DNA from: Formicarius rufipectus
Taxonomy: Eukaryota > Chordata > Aves > Passeriformes > Formicariidae
Length of the DNA: 64,000 nt
NCBI GenBank assembly: GCA_013399695.1
Contig: VXAU01000683.1
Span: forward strand, 654,242 to 718,241
Reading direction: 5' to 3'
This document shows positions 40,061 to 53,560 of this stretch, piece by piece. Below the pieces are notes generated by a model. It made no database searches. It was not told where the DNA came from and was given only the letters and a program-made list of their open reading frames with translations. The first letter of the stretch is position 1. Every line of letters begins with the position of its first letter. A program made the position numbers and the translations under genes.

Positions 40061-43000
40061 CTTCACTGGTGAGTATTTCAAAAGCAAGCAGACCAATTCT
40101 AAAACAATTAAGAAGACATCATAAGGTGAGATTGCATCAAAGACCAATTATACTGCACTGTTACTGGATAATATTAGGGACATGGGGATGTTTTCCAGCC
40201 TTTCTTAGCAAGTTTCCATACATAAGTTAAATGCAATATCCCTTTAACATAATGTGTTCTACACATGGGGAATATGGTCTAACATTGCCTGAAAATTTAG
40301 GATGGCATTTTTTTAGTCAGTTAGAGATGAGGGTTCTCTGCCCCATTTTGCATTATGCAAGTCATATATGACAACGCTTATGTCTTAAGCTGCCAGAGGC
40401 ATCCAAAAGTGCATTTTTAACCAGCCATCAGGCTGAAGGTGAATTGGAAATAGATCATCAAAATAATCTAATTTAGACATTAAGTGTGTGCCTTAAGTGT
40501 TGTCCAACTGAAATACCCATGAACTCATGGCTGTGGCCTTTAATTCTCTTAGAAGGCAATGGAGACTTCAGTGAAACAGTTGATAGCTATCTCAGAAAAT
40601 TACCTGCATGTAAAAACTATATTTTGAATTAAGGCTGAGCTTCTGAATTTACCATGCAGGTTTGCTGGGTTTGTGGCTTCCAAGCTTATGCTGCCTTAAA
40701 CAGACTAACCAGAGCCAAAGAGGGCAGGAGCCTAAATTGTACACCCACTTCTGCTACAGGTTAGTCCCTGTAATGCTAAACACTGAAAAACAAGTAGTTC
40801 CCTAGACAGGAAGACTAATGAGCCTAATTTCCTTTAAATTTATGGTTCATGGCTAATTGGACTTGGCTGTTGGGAAGATCAAAGAGTCACACTACATTTT
40901 CCTTGCAGCTGTAGCTTCTCTACCAGCCTTCTCCTAAGTGAGTGGGTTCTCAGATGTCTTGTAAGACTTCAACACTTTCTGCTTCCTCTTTTTTGTTTGT
41001 CAAAGGGACAATTTTCCTGTGATCACACACCTATTTTCATATGACTATTTTTAGGAATTCTGTTACTATATTCTACCCACATCAAATTTGATTGGAATTG
41101 GATAGTAGGTCAGAATATCCTAGTGTGAGTACAGATGATGCAAGAACAGAAATCATGCTTTCAATTAAAAAAAAAAAANTGGAGGGTAGCCTAGGTCTAC
41201 AAAGAAAACTCATTGTCCCATTCCAAAAACATGGGGTCAGGAGCTCAGAAAAAGCACCTGAAGGTCAGGTAAGTAGCACTAAAATCACAACAATGGCTAA
41301 AAGCCGGAACACTAATTCGCAATACTCAGCAGAACTGATGAGGTTGGAGTAGAGATTTATGCCTGAAATTCTGAGAAATTTAACAATTGCTCAACATTCA
41401 TAACCAGCAGTCTTCAAGAGCTCTTGGGCTCATGTTCTGTCTTATCATGCTGTTTATTTCCTAGGCAATATGTTTCATTAACTAGAAATCACCATTACTT
41501 CCTAGAACCTAGAAGAGTGTTAAAAGACCATTGTTTTCACCTCATACCACTCAGGAACCATAAGACAGCTGCTGACGTGGCTTCTCAGGAGGGTAACACA
41601 AAAGACAATGAGGGTAAAGATCTTTACTCCTCTACTCTAAATCTCCGAAGTTACATTTCTCAAGTCAATTTCTGAGCCATGTCCTCCCTCTCTACTCCCT
41701 TCCTCAGTGAGTTATTTACCTTTCCATGTCTTCCACTTCTGTTCAATAAAGGCAGTGTCAGCCTAACACAAACAACACCTGTAGCTATCCTAATGAGTAC
41801 TAGAAATCTGCAGGGTGTGTTATTATCTGTATTTTCTATGTGGGAAAATTAAGACTGAAAGAATTTAAGTGACTTGGTCTGACAGCAAACATGGTCCAGT
41901 GACTTCATACAAGCCTTACATGACAGCACACATCAAAATATAAGGGTTTGGGTAACTGAGTTATAGAAAGGCAACAGCGACTTCTGTTGGCAGACCTGTC
42001 TTTCCCCTAAGAGGTTAGTCTAACTCTGACCCTACCTCCCTATTCAAAGTCCTTTAGCAGCCTCTGTTTCTCTGATCTGGAAAGTCCAACACAGCTTAGT
42101 ACTAGCTGGCAGAATGTTTTGGGAGTGAGTCTTAAGCTCTGAGACTGCTGAAAAAATCTAAGGGCTTTCATACCTGTTGATGGATGAAGGAAAGGCAGCA
42201 AAGGGTCAGGAAGAACATGAGATCCTTCAAAAAATGTCTTTGACTAGATATTTCAGAGTACAGGGAGAAATAAAAGGTTTTGAAATTTCTGCAAGTTTTT
42301 CCCCCCCAGAAAATCAGAGGCAAATCAAACAAGTACTTTCAGGCATTTTTATGGATGAAAACTGCCACCCAAAAATATCCATGAAAAGGAAGAAATGAAA
42401 AAATGCAAGTGAAAAATTCCTAAGCCAGCACAACTCCTGAGACATCAGTTTAGTATGTTCCACATGTGAAATATTTATATGCATTTAAAACCAGATGAAA
42501 TTTCACACTGGTTGTCTTATGTAACCACAAGGTTGCATTAACAAGTCTGAAGGTGACAAAAGTATGAATGAACGTGGTAAGCTCTTTATGCCCGATAGAA
42601 ACAAGGCCAACAAAGGCCTAACAAAAAAACAACTTCAATTTATTTTCCTTTTCAGGTACCCAAGGTTGTGGACTACCTAAATGTACATTTTTTGCAGTGC
42701 TGGGTTAGCATTAAATTCTAAAAGTTAAAGAGTGATTTGCCTCTTTGCTTGTTATAGACATAATTCAAGAGGCAGTGAAGGAATTACTTAACAGAGAAAA
42801 TGAAAATATAATTTTATTAGCATTATAGCCACAAAGGAATATGGGCAACAAAACAAGTAAAGTAGGAAATGTGGATATTTTGGTAGAAAAAACACATTTA
42901 GCATGACAAGAATCATAGCAAGTACTATGTGGGCCCATCTAGTTGTTTAAAGACTTAAATATGTCCGGAGACATACAAATGTATAGACACACTGATTTAG

Positions 43001-46000
43001 AGAGTTCTGTGCAAGCTTCTTTGTTTTTTTCTGTTTATGTTATCACTGGGCTTTTTGAGAGAATCCTTTCCAATATTCTTTCCTGCTTCTGCTCTTCACA
43101 GTGATATGAAACAGAGCTGATCTTAGCCAAAGCTGAAGTGCATGTGATAATGTTTTTCATGGCAACTACATTTACTAAGGGTTTGGTAAAGGAGGTCTAG
43201 AGGATCCATGTTGCCCATTCCTGAATCCAGCCTCCCCTCCACTGCAGTCAACCAGGTCACATAACCCAATTCATGACACTTACTGAGATCTCCCATACAT
43301 GCATTCAGTCTTGTACTTCCAGTACTCTTCCTTACATGGGATGGAAACCCAATTCTAAGCCTAAATCCTGATTCACAGCCAAATCATGCCAGTTTGTCTT
43401 GTATCTACATTGTCTTTCTCTTTTCTTGGCTTGCACTTTATAAAAAGCAACCAGAACCTTCTTTATTCTGTTAGTCTTTTCATCCTTGTAAGACAACTCT
43501 TCAGTCTTTTGGTGATCTAAATACTTTTGGTTTTCTGTTTTATGCACCCCAGCTTTAGTTAATCTTCACTTACTCCATAAGAGGCATGTCAGTGACTTGT
43601 GCCTTGAGCAATGGGTCCAAGACACTCTTTGTCTCCACGGAGAACATCCTTGCAATACATCTCTGCAACAACCTATGTTCCTTGGAAAGCACTAGTCCTC
43701 ATCTTCACCTGTGAATTGATAAGTGCATGCAGATCTTTCCCTTATTTTCAAGTACCAAACCAGGATGACAGCAGGTACATATATAAAACTCAAACGTGTA
43801 ATATCACTTACTACAATGTTATCTCAGACTGTAATACCCTGATACAATGAAAAAAAGGGGAAAAAATATCTGTACTATATAGACCTATGATATAAAAAAT
43901 TCAATGCATAATACTCATGTGTACTTAAAAGGAGTACTGTTGGGTAGCTTTGGTTACCAAATTGGTCTCCAATTAGCATTTTCTCTTCTAGTTTTTTTCA
44001 CATTCAGGGACCAGCAGGAAACCAATGAATGTCAGCTAAGCAATGAGGGAAATAAAAGCACTTGAAAGCAAAAATCATCAAGTCAATAATAACACTGTTC
44101 TTCTTATTGAGGGAAAACATAAGTGTTGTATAAATGAGCCTTATGGCTTTGTAATGCCAGTCCATAAATATGTAGTTCTACAGACAGAAATCAATACTAA
44201 GTGATTCACTGCAACAGATATAATTAGATAACAATACTGGAAATACCTTCTCTCTCCCTTCTTGACAAAATTTTTCTCCTCTTTCTCACATACATGATTC
44301 TTGTCACACTGAAGAATTTTCAGTGGAATAAATACGAATCCTTAGAATTACAATGAAATACGTGAAAGAGAGAAGAAAGGAAGATACCTTTGCAATGTTG
44401 ATCATCCTAATTCCTTTTATAGTTAAAAGCTTGGTTGGGAATAATTCAAGGTGTAACTATCAAGTTAGGAATTGATGAATATCCCTTAGGAGTTTGACAG
44501 AAGAGGAAGGTAGAAATCAAAGGATCCTCAAAATGTAACATAATACATAAGAACATTGTACATTTAAATATGAAAATTAATCATCTTCCCTTTCAGGCAA
44601 AATGGGAAAATATCTCATGAATATACCTTTAAAACAGAAATAAAACCAACCATCACCAGCAGAATACAAACGTTCACTAATAACACTGTTTTTTAAGGAG
44701 AAAAACAATATCTAATGTATGCAAATACTCTAAGACATACATATACTTTGCAAAAAAGCCCACTGAAGCTGCTATGGGGATGCTCTGTAACATCTTGGGA
44801 AGGCTTTGGATTAGTTCCATTTTGTACTCAAGCACAGGCAGACTCACAGAAAATATCAAGAGTTCAAGTGTCTGCATCTTTCCAATAATGTTAGCTAAGA
44901 AGGAGTTTCAAAGGCTAAAGATGAAGGAAATTCCATCCTGCAGCCACCTTTTTTTCAAAAGGCACTAAAGACCTTTATTCCTTTTTCTGGCAAGGCTGAA
45001 AATTTATTTTCTACCCACAACAAAATGATCAGCATCCCCACTGGCCGAAGGCATGATTTAAGTTCTGGGGAAGTATTTGTTCTTTCTTCCCCTGTTACAG
45101 TTCATCAAATGGGTAATTCTCACTACTACAAGTCACAGCCAGAGGATGTCCTCTAAACACAGGTAGAAAGGATGAAAGCTACACAACATGTAGTAAGGTT
45201 AGTGGCCTCCTCATATATTTTCAGCTGTTCCATGGACTGCCACTGAGCTCCTGCTACCTAAAAAGAGCTCACTAGCTTTCTGGTTTTATGTTGCTTTTTC
45301 CTTTTTCCCCCATTCCTCTGTTTTAGGTAAATAGAGCAACTGTTTTGCATCCTGATGTATCTGAAGCATAGAGTCAAAGGAGATGCAGCTTATTTCAAGG
45401 GATGCTTTAACTTTCAAAATTCAATTGTTAAAAAACGTGTGCAACGTATGTATATCTAGAACTCACAGAGATACCTGTGACCTCCCACAAAATTCCTTAT
45501 CTGAGATTCCTGACAGGACCTGGGCCAGCAAGTGCTTCATAGAGGATTGGTAAAGTTGAGCCCCAAAGTTTGGTCCTGAAATAACTCAAGTGAATAGTCA
45601 CATTCATCCTTCAAACTGCCCTCCACCCAGGAGCATACTGAAAACATGCATGAGCTTTTAGCCCAAGGTGTCTCAGAGGTAAAGCATTTCTTCTTTTCCA
45701 TGGGGTGGCATTGAACTGAAGTCATTACCATTCATTACCCACAATGAGAAACAAAGATATTGAACAATGACTTTGAAATGAATATGCAGTAACAACAAAT
45801 CAGTTCTTTAAAGTACTTAATTCAAAAGTATTTTGTTTCTAGTTCATAATGAAAAAAATATTCAGACAAAAGATTTTTCCTTTACAAAAATACTGTTCCC
45901 CAGAAGTAGCCATTTTGCCCTCACCTTGGCAATGTTTACTCTTCAGCTGAAGCTCTAAAAATTAGCAAGTACATGCTTTTCCCTTTTAGGTTAATTTAAT

Positions 46001-49000
46001 TAAAAGCAATACTAGATTGTATTATACCTCCTTAATATACTGTTGTAAGAGACAGCCCAGGGAATCACTCCCCAGCTGCTTTAAAACAATGCATAATTCT
46101 GTGTAACTTCCCAAGCAGCGAACAATGCTGGTTTATCGTAACTACTTGGAAGGTTGCCATGCCACAACCTAACACTTATTTTCTTTTTTATTGTAATTTC
46201 TTACTTTTAAACTCAGAGGATAGATACCCAATGGACTGGGGAGAATATTTTGTGTGATTCTGACACCTCTGAGAAAACCAAGCTACACTGTTTGCTTATC
46301 ACTCATTGAACATGGAAAAGCTCAAGCAATACATACACACTCCAATAATTGTGCAGTGCCTTTGGATGTAAGCACCTGTGATATATAGCTGTGTAATGGT
46401 TACTGAGAAGGTGTTTTGAACAGAGAAAGTGTGTGCATGCATCTGAACCACTGCATGTTGTGGGATCTGCAAAAGTATATACTCTCTCCAAAAATACACA
46501 TACATTTTGTTTAGTTTAACATATATAATCACTACCTTCGGAAGCAGTTTCCCCTGAAAATTATGTGTAGAGTTTATCTTCAGAGGTAACTAAAAAAGAA
46601 CATAAACTTCAGGATGGATAGGCATAAGTCAGTTTTCATAATAAGGCAGATTTTTGGTGCTGGAAATGTTTATTTGAATATCAAAGATAACAGAAAAGAA
46701 GAGCAGTTGCTCAAGTTGATACTATTGATAAACTACCTTGTGATCTTAATTTCATGAAAATACAGTCCACACATAATATTCATGCAAGTTCATGCTTCCA
46801 CTCTGTTGAGCAGCACTTCAAGCATTTAGTTTCTGATGGTGAATAAAAACCACCCTAATTTCTTTGGAGATAGGGAACTGTAGGGAACATCTCTGCAATG
46901 TCAAAATTGATTTTCATTGCCAGGCAGAAAAGCAATGCCATACAGCCTGACCAACATAACACTTGACCCACAAGTTAAGGAGGTTTTATTTCACCGTAAG
47001 CAGAAGAAAGTTGCCTAGGACCTCATGTGAGTGGGGAAATGTGTTTAACACAACTCCTTGCCTGAATAGGAAACCACAGTCACTCAGATCCTCTCAAGAC
47101 TAGGTCTACTGTGTTTTTAAGAACACAATGGAAATTCCTGGCTATGTTCAAATAAGCTTTTGGATTACTCATCCTCTAGATGACAGGGATTTTCATGCAA
47201 AGAGAAACAATACTGAAATGGATGAAAAGATTTATGCTTTTGGTGGAACAGACCATCTGCATTTAAAGAATTATTTTTTTACAGGGTCCTGATTCACTCT
47301 AGTATTTGAATGCCAGGAGGGTTTGGACTTTTTGAGTGGTCTGTTTGTTGATGGGTATTTTTTACATTTTTTTTTTCAATAATATCAATGATAACACAGT
47401 GTAATATTGCAAATTTAGAGAAAACCAAAGGAATTGTGTTCTTTGCCTTTTCTTCTTTCTGTTAGATATTATCTTGGTAAGTAATCAAATCTACAGGAGA
47501 AATAGGCTCAGGCACTTCTACCCATTTTGACTAAAAAAGTAAAATAAAGACAGATATAGAAAAAGAGAACCAAAAGATGATGAGTACCATTGCTGCTGAT
47601 GAAAAATCTTTTAACAACCAAAAGCCACAAAGTCCTGTGATTTCCACTAATTTTTACTCAGTCTAAATTCCTAGTAAAGCCAATAGGACTTTTGCCTAAT
47701 GAAAGGAAGTTCTTTTCCCAGAACAACAGTATTCTAAAAAAATGTTTCAAAATCTGAGGTTGTAATAGGGTCATCTAGAAACTCTTTTGGAATAGTTATA
47801 TGAGTTTTCCATAACAGTATTGCAGCCAATATTTGCAGAAAAGTAGACATAAATCAGGTTAAAATTATCCTCAAGATGGCTTTTAAATTCTGGAATCAAT
47901 ATTTAGTTTAGGAATTAATTACACTAAATTACTTAAATTATTTAATTAATCTAAATTGATTTAGCTTAAACTTTAGAAGAACCATAAGAAGTGAATCTTT
48001 GGCAGGCAGGGCTTGTCTTGCCTTTTTCTGTGATTTTAAATTACAACATTGCTTGTCATGCCTGAATCCCTCCAACCTACTTACATTGCAACTAGGATAT
48101 ACCTAATAGTCACAGTAAGGATTCAAGGACAGTTTTTTGATGTTTGTTTTTTCTCACCTCAGTGATTCCTACATGACCCCCTGTAAATTCCTTAATTTCA
48201 GCCTATGCATTTGTTTCGAAAGTAGAGGTTACAGCACCAACAATAATCCAACCTTGCAAAACATGCTGAAAAATTTAATTATCATTTAAACATGCTCAGT
48301 GATCCTTAGGTGACAGAGTCTCAGTACAGTGTGAATGTTACACCTTGGACTGGTGCACAGCCATGAAAACAGAACTCCCCACGCAGCTTGCCTGACAAAT
48401 TAATCTGAGGAAAATGGAGATATGTAGCTCAGATGCCACTCAGCCTCTGTAGCTGGGCTATAAAGGCCTTTGTATGTGTGTGCATGCATTTGAACACCAG
48501 GCTATATACTCATCCTACTCTAACTATTCCCATGTATTTTTCTTTTACTGAGCAGGTCCCAGTAATCAGATGGATTAATGACATGTTTCTTCACAACAAC
48601 AAGTCAAGTGTTCCTCCTTATGAAAATATAAAATAAAACACTCCACTAACAAGATTCATTAAGAAGGAAAGCAGGCTGATTCAAACAGAGATCCAGCCTA
48701 GCGCACCTGCTGCACAGCCTGCCTAGTAACTCCAGCTGTGGGTGGTGAGGAGGGGCAAAGTTCTGGATGAAATCCAGCAGTGCTTGCCCACACATATGTT
48801 GTCCTTTGAAGAACATGCTAGGGTGCAGAACAAATCCCTGCAAAAGACTTCTATGCTAACTTTTGATTCCTAAATCACAAAAGAATGTGTTGCTCTCAAG
48901 AAAATGTGACATTAACTAGTCCATTTTTTAAGGCCTTCTGGTGTTGCTGTTTCTTGCCTTCTCTCTCATTCCCCAATACAAGCTGCTAGAAACAGAAAAG

Positions 49001-50579
49001 CACAAACTGCACAAACACCAAGCTAAAGGTCTGAACACGATAAGAATCCCTAGGTCAAACTGGTGTACCCTGGAGATGTTCACCTCTTAGCCCAAACTTT
49101 CAGCAGCTCCTAGATTCAATCTTCAGAACACCACCGGCTTCAAGTCTCTTTTAACCAATCTCCAATTGCATGGATGTTTTAGCATCTGTAGGGCATTGCC
49201 ATTGGATTTTTTACACCTATCAAACCCAGCCATACCTTTGGCATGGTTATCAGTAGCAATAAAAAATGGGAAATGGCTTCAGGAAACTGATAGACACAAA
49301 CAAGTGGTACAGGTATACTTTTTTTCTAATGCAACATATGCAAATTCACTACAGGGTTTGCTATTTATGCTTCCCTTCTGTTTGTGTTGTAATGTGGCTA
49401 TTTGCACTGTTTCTGTCATAGACTGCAGTACAAGCAACTAAATGTCATGCTCCTACTGAAACTGCAGGAGCTTTGATTTCTCTGTCTCCTTTTTGTATTC
49501 TCTTATCCTACTGATTTTAACTCTGAGCTGATGCATCTCTAGATGTCATGGTTTGCTTTGTAACGCCAAAGTTGTGAATAAGGAAACACTCAATGGCAGG
49601 TGAGGTAACTAATATGCATCCAACATCCAACACCAGTTGTTTTTTCATATTCTGCTTCTCACAGCAGATTGCTCTGATGGTTCTTAGCAAGCACCAGGTC
49701 TGGGACTCAAGGTTATGATGAGTCTTTAATTCTGGAAATGACAAATCAAGAAGTCCTAAAATAAAAAGATCCGAAAGAGGTCTTTCCAAGTCAGTCTCGT
49801 GCTAGAGCTAACTAACACCAACTAATCTGCCTCATAGAACTTTAGGAGGTACCAGATACTTTTTTTAAGTGTGAGATGTTTCAAGTTTTCCTTAGGGCAT
49901 GGTCATTGTTTCTTGTATTAGAAACAGATTCTGTACTTCCTGATCACAAATAATCTAAGTAGTGCTCTTAAATCATGTGCTCAGTAAAAGAAAACATTTT
50001 ATGAATGCCCTGTGTATTAAAGTATAGAGATTTTTTGTGGGGCAAGAGGAAGAGATGATGGCTTCCCTCCCTACCAAACTTGCAAGCCCAGTGCAGCCTA
50101 CCCTTCTTGACACAGGCACAGTGCTAGTTGGCACTTGGGCTAGATGCTGGACTGAGCAGCCACATATTCAGATATTTTTTGAGGAGGAAAGGAATTTGGC
50201 ATGCTTGAAGGGAGAAGCGCTTCCAGTCATTAGGGGCAGCTTGAAAGGCTGGGTGAGGAGACAAAGAAAGCAGTCATAGGAATTGAAGGCAAACTAGTGT
50301 GGAAGGGAAGGCTGTAGAAGAACTGGGAAATAGAGGACAGAGCCATCTCCAGCTCCAGCCTATGTGACCAGCCCGTGGGAACGTGTGACCAAACAAACTT
50401 ACACGGAATGACAGGAAAGCATCCACCACACAAGCAATCCACACACTGCTAGAACCTGGGACACAACTCCACTTAAAGCATGACTCTTCCTTCAGCTCAC
50501 ACATCTGCGTGCTGTTGATGAAGATTTCTATTCTCTAAGAAGTCATAGCAGGCCTCAGTATAAACAATACCCAACTGAA
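40061..50579. other. Unique AT-rich noncoding sequence
   Basis: No gene is recognised over this long stretch; frames are all under about 95 codons without motifs. A single ambiguous base (N) sits at 41179 after a poly-A run. An AT-rich cluster of TTAATTAA/TAAATTA words occupies about 47895-47975. A small RFX X-box-like word, GTTGCCATGCCACAAC, lies at 46153-46168. The stretch 40370-40560 resembles the preceding candidate regulatory block in texture. No CR1, SINE or LTR ends were recognised. Confidence 0.5.
41179..41179. other. Single ambiguous base (N)
   Basis: One N follows a 12-13 base A run, which is consistent with homopolymer-length uncertainty in the assembly. The open frame that crosses it is not a gene. 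Confidence 0.95.
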
Positions 50580-50760
50580 CTGGTGCCCTTTTACGCCGTG
50601 CAGTCAGGGCGGGGGGCGGCAGTAATGCGAAGCAGAGCTGATATGGAGCCGGTAGGGGACAATGGCCTCATTATCGAGTGCACTTACACTTGTCCAACAG
50701 TGGGTAAAAATCCACAGAACGATGTCAAGACCTTTTAAATGTCAAGCCTTTCCGGCCCTG
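50580..50760. promoter_or_regulatory. Candidate regulatory element, CpG-enriched patch
   Basis: This short patch stands out from its AT-rich flanks. It holds a GGGCGGGGGGCGG stretch near 50607-50619 (GC-box/Sp1-like), about eight CpG sites, an ACAATGG Sox-type word near 50658-50664, and a GTGCACTTACACTTGT stretch near 50679-50694 resembling T-box/E-box half sites. There is no adjacent open frame or initiator that would make it a convincing gene promoter. An enhancer or conserved noncoding element is as likely; the role is inference. Confidence 0.3.
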
Positions 50761-52539
50761 AGCACTTGTGCCTGAAAGCTCCAAAACTCCAGCAGAGTCT
50801 GGACAGCAAAGAGTGATTACAGGCCGTTTAGAGAGGAAAGCAAGCAGAAGCAAATGAAAAGAAGAAAAACATGCCTGAGAAAAGAGATTTTTGCAGCAAT
50901 CTGTGAGATTTTGCCTGGTAATTAACTTAGGAATCATGCAATTGTTGCAAACAGCTGACCTCAGGCTGCCCTCTGAGTTGAGAGCTAAATTTTATATTCA
51001 CTATCTACCCTGGGAGAGGGGCAGCAGATTGAGAGTAGTGATGTTGAGGAGTATTTATTAACAAATCTATTTTAAAGTGAAGGGCAAATAGCCAACAAAA
51101 TCTGGCTTGTGAATTTAATATGGTTTTGTCAGCATATGGTACCACTCAGGGGACATGAAGAAGGCATTTTTGTTACATATGTACATGTGGCTGGCAAGGA
51201 AGCTGTAATGAGAAGGCTGAAGCAAAAATAGATGTTTCTTATAACTACATTTGAGCAGAGGAAATGAAGCAACAAAGAATCTGTTCAAATGTACATTAGT
51301 GATAATACTACTTCTTGTGAATTTTGACCTGTGTGCCTTGCAGTGCGAATACTCTGAACACCCTGTAGCAGAAATATGAATATGCAAACAAACAAGTAAG
51401 AAAATAAATGAAAACTTTTTTTTTTTTTAAGTAACTTCTGCTAAATATTATTAATTGCAAGTAAAGACTTTGGGAAAAAAACACATCAACAATAAAGTGA
51501 TTTAACATGGATGGACTCTTTCCATGTCCATGCTCCAAAATTCCTTCAGACTTCACAGGGTGCCCACCCTCAAGCTGTTACATCTTGCTTGTTCTTCAAT
51601 CAGAATTCACTATTTTAAAAACTTAACTGAGAGTAACAGGAAAGTCATGAACTGCAAATAGACAAAAAAGAGAAAAAAAATGTCCCTTATGAACTTGGAA
51701 ATATTCCTAACATTCTCATTCTACCCTTGGAAAGATTTCAGTGGGCTTTGGCTCAAGTCTGTGAATATGGGGATAATAATAGGAAAAATGGGCACTTTCA
51801 GCAGAGTTCTTTTGCACAAATTTCCTAAGACAATACAGTTCTTCAAGAGTGCTAGAAGATCCTTGTGTCAGGTACTTCACTTTTGGTAACTGAAGTAACT
51901 TCCTTGACATTCCTCTATTTACTACCCACTTCATGCTGTGGACACTTGCACTCGTTTGGCAGGGTCTAGGACTGTTTTAATTGCAGCACACTGCCCTGGT
52001 GAGCTAGATTTTTGCAGTAGTGCAGTGATCATACATTATTCTACCTTTTCTAATATATCTTGTATTGCTCCATTAACAGCCAAAAAATGCCACATCTAAA
52101 ACCATGACATATGCAGGTTAAAGGATACACTCTTTTCTGCAGTCACAGATTTTTTTTGCTCCTTATATCTGTTGTGAAATCACATGGGACTAGACAGGAT
52201 TCAGACTTTGCCCTCTCTGTTATATAAGGAACAGAATTCATACCACATGTGAGAGAAAAATTTTAAAATATGAAGTTGAACATGACACTGTTCCTTCATG
52301 GTCTGATACTTTTCAATCTTGACTCAAAGACAGAAAGGTAAAGGCAAAGAAAGCTACAACAGTGATACTTCTGTGTGTGAAGAAAGTTGTGCTGATTTGA
52401 TGGCGGTTTGGCCCCCAAAAGCAGCCATGCTGTATGACCACAAATTCAGGCCACAGAATATTACAGCATCAAAAGACAAGCCTCATCAAATCCTGTTCAG
52501 AAAAATGTGTCTGTTATAACCATGTTTTCAAGTACTCAT
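50761..52539. other. Unique AT-rich noncoding sequence
   Basis: No gene is recognised. A T13 run lies near 51417-51429. Short frames are unremarkable and no transposon ends were found. Confidence 0.5.
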
Positions 52540-52574
52540 TCTTAAAGAGAAAGAAGGAGAGAAAAAAGAAAGAA
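52540..52574 (+). repeat. GA-rich low-complexity lead-in
   Basis: An irregular AAAG/GAAG/GGAG purine tract immediately precedes the ordered minisatellite and is probably its degraded edge. Confidence 0.75.
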
Positions 52575-52655
52575 GGAGAGAAAGAGAGAGAGGGAGAGAA
52601 AGAGAGAGAGGGAGAGAAAGAGAGAGAGGGAGAGAAAGAGAGAGAGGGAGAGAGG
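52575..52655 (+). repeat. 18-bp purine minisatellite, about 4.5 copies
   Basis: The unit GGAGAGAAAGAGAGAGAG starts at 52575, 52593, 52611 and 52629, with a partial copy from 52647. The copies are identical to each other, which suggests recent expansion or ongoing homogenisation. The period is a multiple of three, so the plus frame reads as a KEREGE hexapeptide repeat; this is a by-product and no coding gene is called. Pure purine tracts of this kind can adopt triplex structure. Confidence 0.95.
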
Positions 52656-53202
52656 CCTATGCCTTTGATTCCTTCTTCCTTTCTTACATTTGATCTCTTC
52701 ATTTATGAAATGGTGTTACATTCGATGATCAAATATCTGATGACTATCCATTATTTTACATCTTTTTTGCTGACATTCACTTAAAAAAATTACAGGGCGA
52801 AAGACAAAAGGGTAATTTTTTTTTTTTTAAATTATTATTTTTTTTAGAGCTCCCAGAAAATAGGCATTAATCCAGTTTGAAGATCTCATTGTTTATGTCA
52901 AGATCAAAGTTTAGTTCTAGGCATATGCATGCAAAATATTTTCTGCATGCATGTCTTATGATTCTTGTGGATGTCCTATAAGAAGCCACAAATCTCTTAA
53001 AAATACATTCATTATTCACAAGTATTCAGTGAGATTCATCACCTGCCTGCTGCATTGCCTGCATGTAGTTCCTTGTACAGAGCCAAGCTTTGAATTTCCA
53101 ATTGCTTTTACTAAACACAAGCCACAGTGTTCATTTCAGTTTCTTGGCTGGCCAAGTATAGTCTGTGAAAACATCAGTTTGAGCAAACTCTAATGACTGA
53201 GT
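52656..53202. other. Unique noncoding sequence
   Basis: No gene or repeat terminus is seen. A T-rich run lies at about 52815-52850. Confidence 0.5.
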
Positions 53203-53226
53203 AAAAACAAAACAAAACAAAACAAA
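53203..53226 (+). repeat. (AAAAC)n microsatellite
   Basis: About four AAAAC units on the plus strand, flanked by unique sequence. Confidence 0.85.
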
Positions 53227-53374
53227 GCACCTTTGCAGTAACCACTTTGCAATACAGACTTGACATTCACTGTTGTGAAAGACATTCCTGCTTAGGGCCA
53301 TATCATGTCACACACAAAAAGAGACACCAACACAGTAAAAAAGAATTTGCTTAAAAGTCACGGTAAACACTAAC

Positions 53375-53560
53375 AGACTGCCGGTTTTGTGTGTAATGAC
53401 CCAGCTATTATTATTGCCATGGCTGCAAATTCTGCCTGCCTGCTGGGCTGCAGAATGATGTTGCATCGGTCGGATATCAAGCACCTGATATTGCTGCTAA
53501 TCGCCATGGCTGGGAGCGTGCTGCTCGCAGCAGAGCGTGGCTCCCCGTCCAGCCAGGCTC
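53375..53560. promoter_or_regulatory. Candidate conserved noncoding element
   Basis: This block differs in texture from its surroundings: higher GC, several CpGs (GCATCGGTCGGATATC near 53464), a paired GCCATGGCTG word at 53417-53426 and 53504-53513, and repeated ATTATTATTGCC/ATATTGCTGCTAATC words. An open frame on the plus strand (53389-53670, 93 codons) gives a hydrophobic Ile/Leu/Ala-rich N-terminal half. No signal-peptide-plus-domain architecture or splice context supports a gene, so I read it as a possible regulatory element. About 390 bp downstream, a GTTGTTGCTAGGGCA word (53950-53964) resembles an RFX half-site. The function is inferred. Confidence 0.3.

Noticed and set aside
52434..52784. 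117-codon plus frame with charged KEREGE repeats
   Set aside because: The repeat is a by-product of the 18-bp purine minisatellite; the flanking parts have no recognisable domain.
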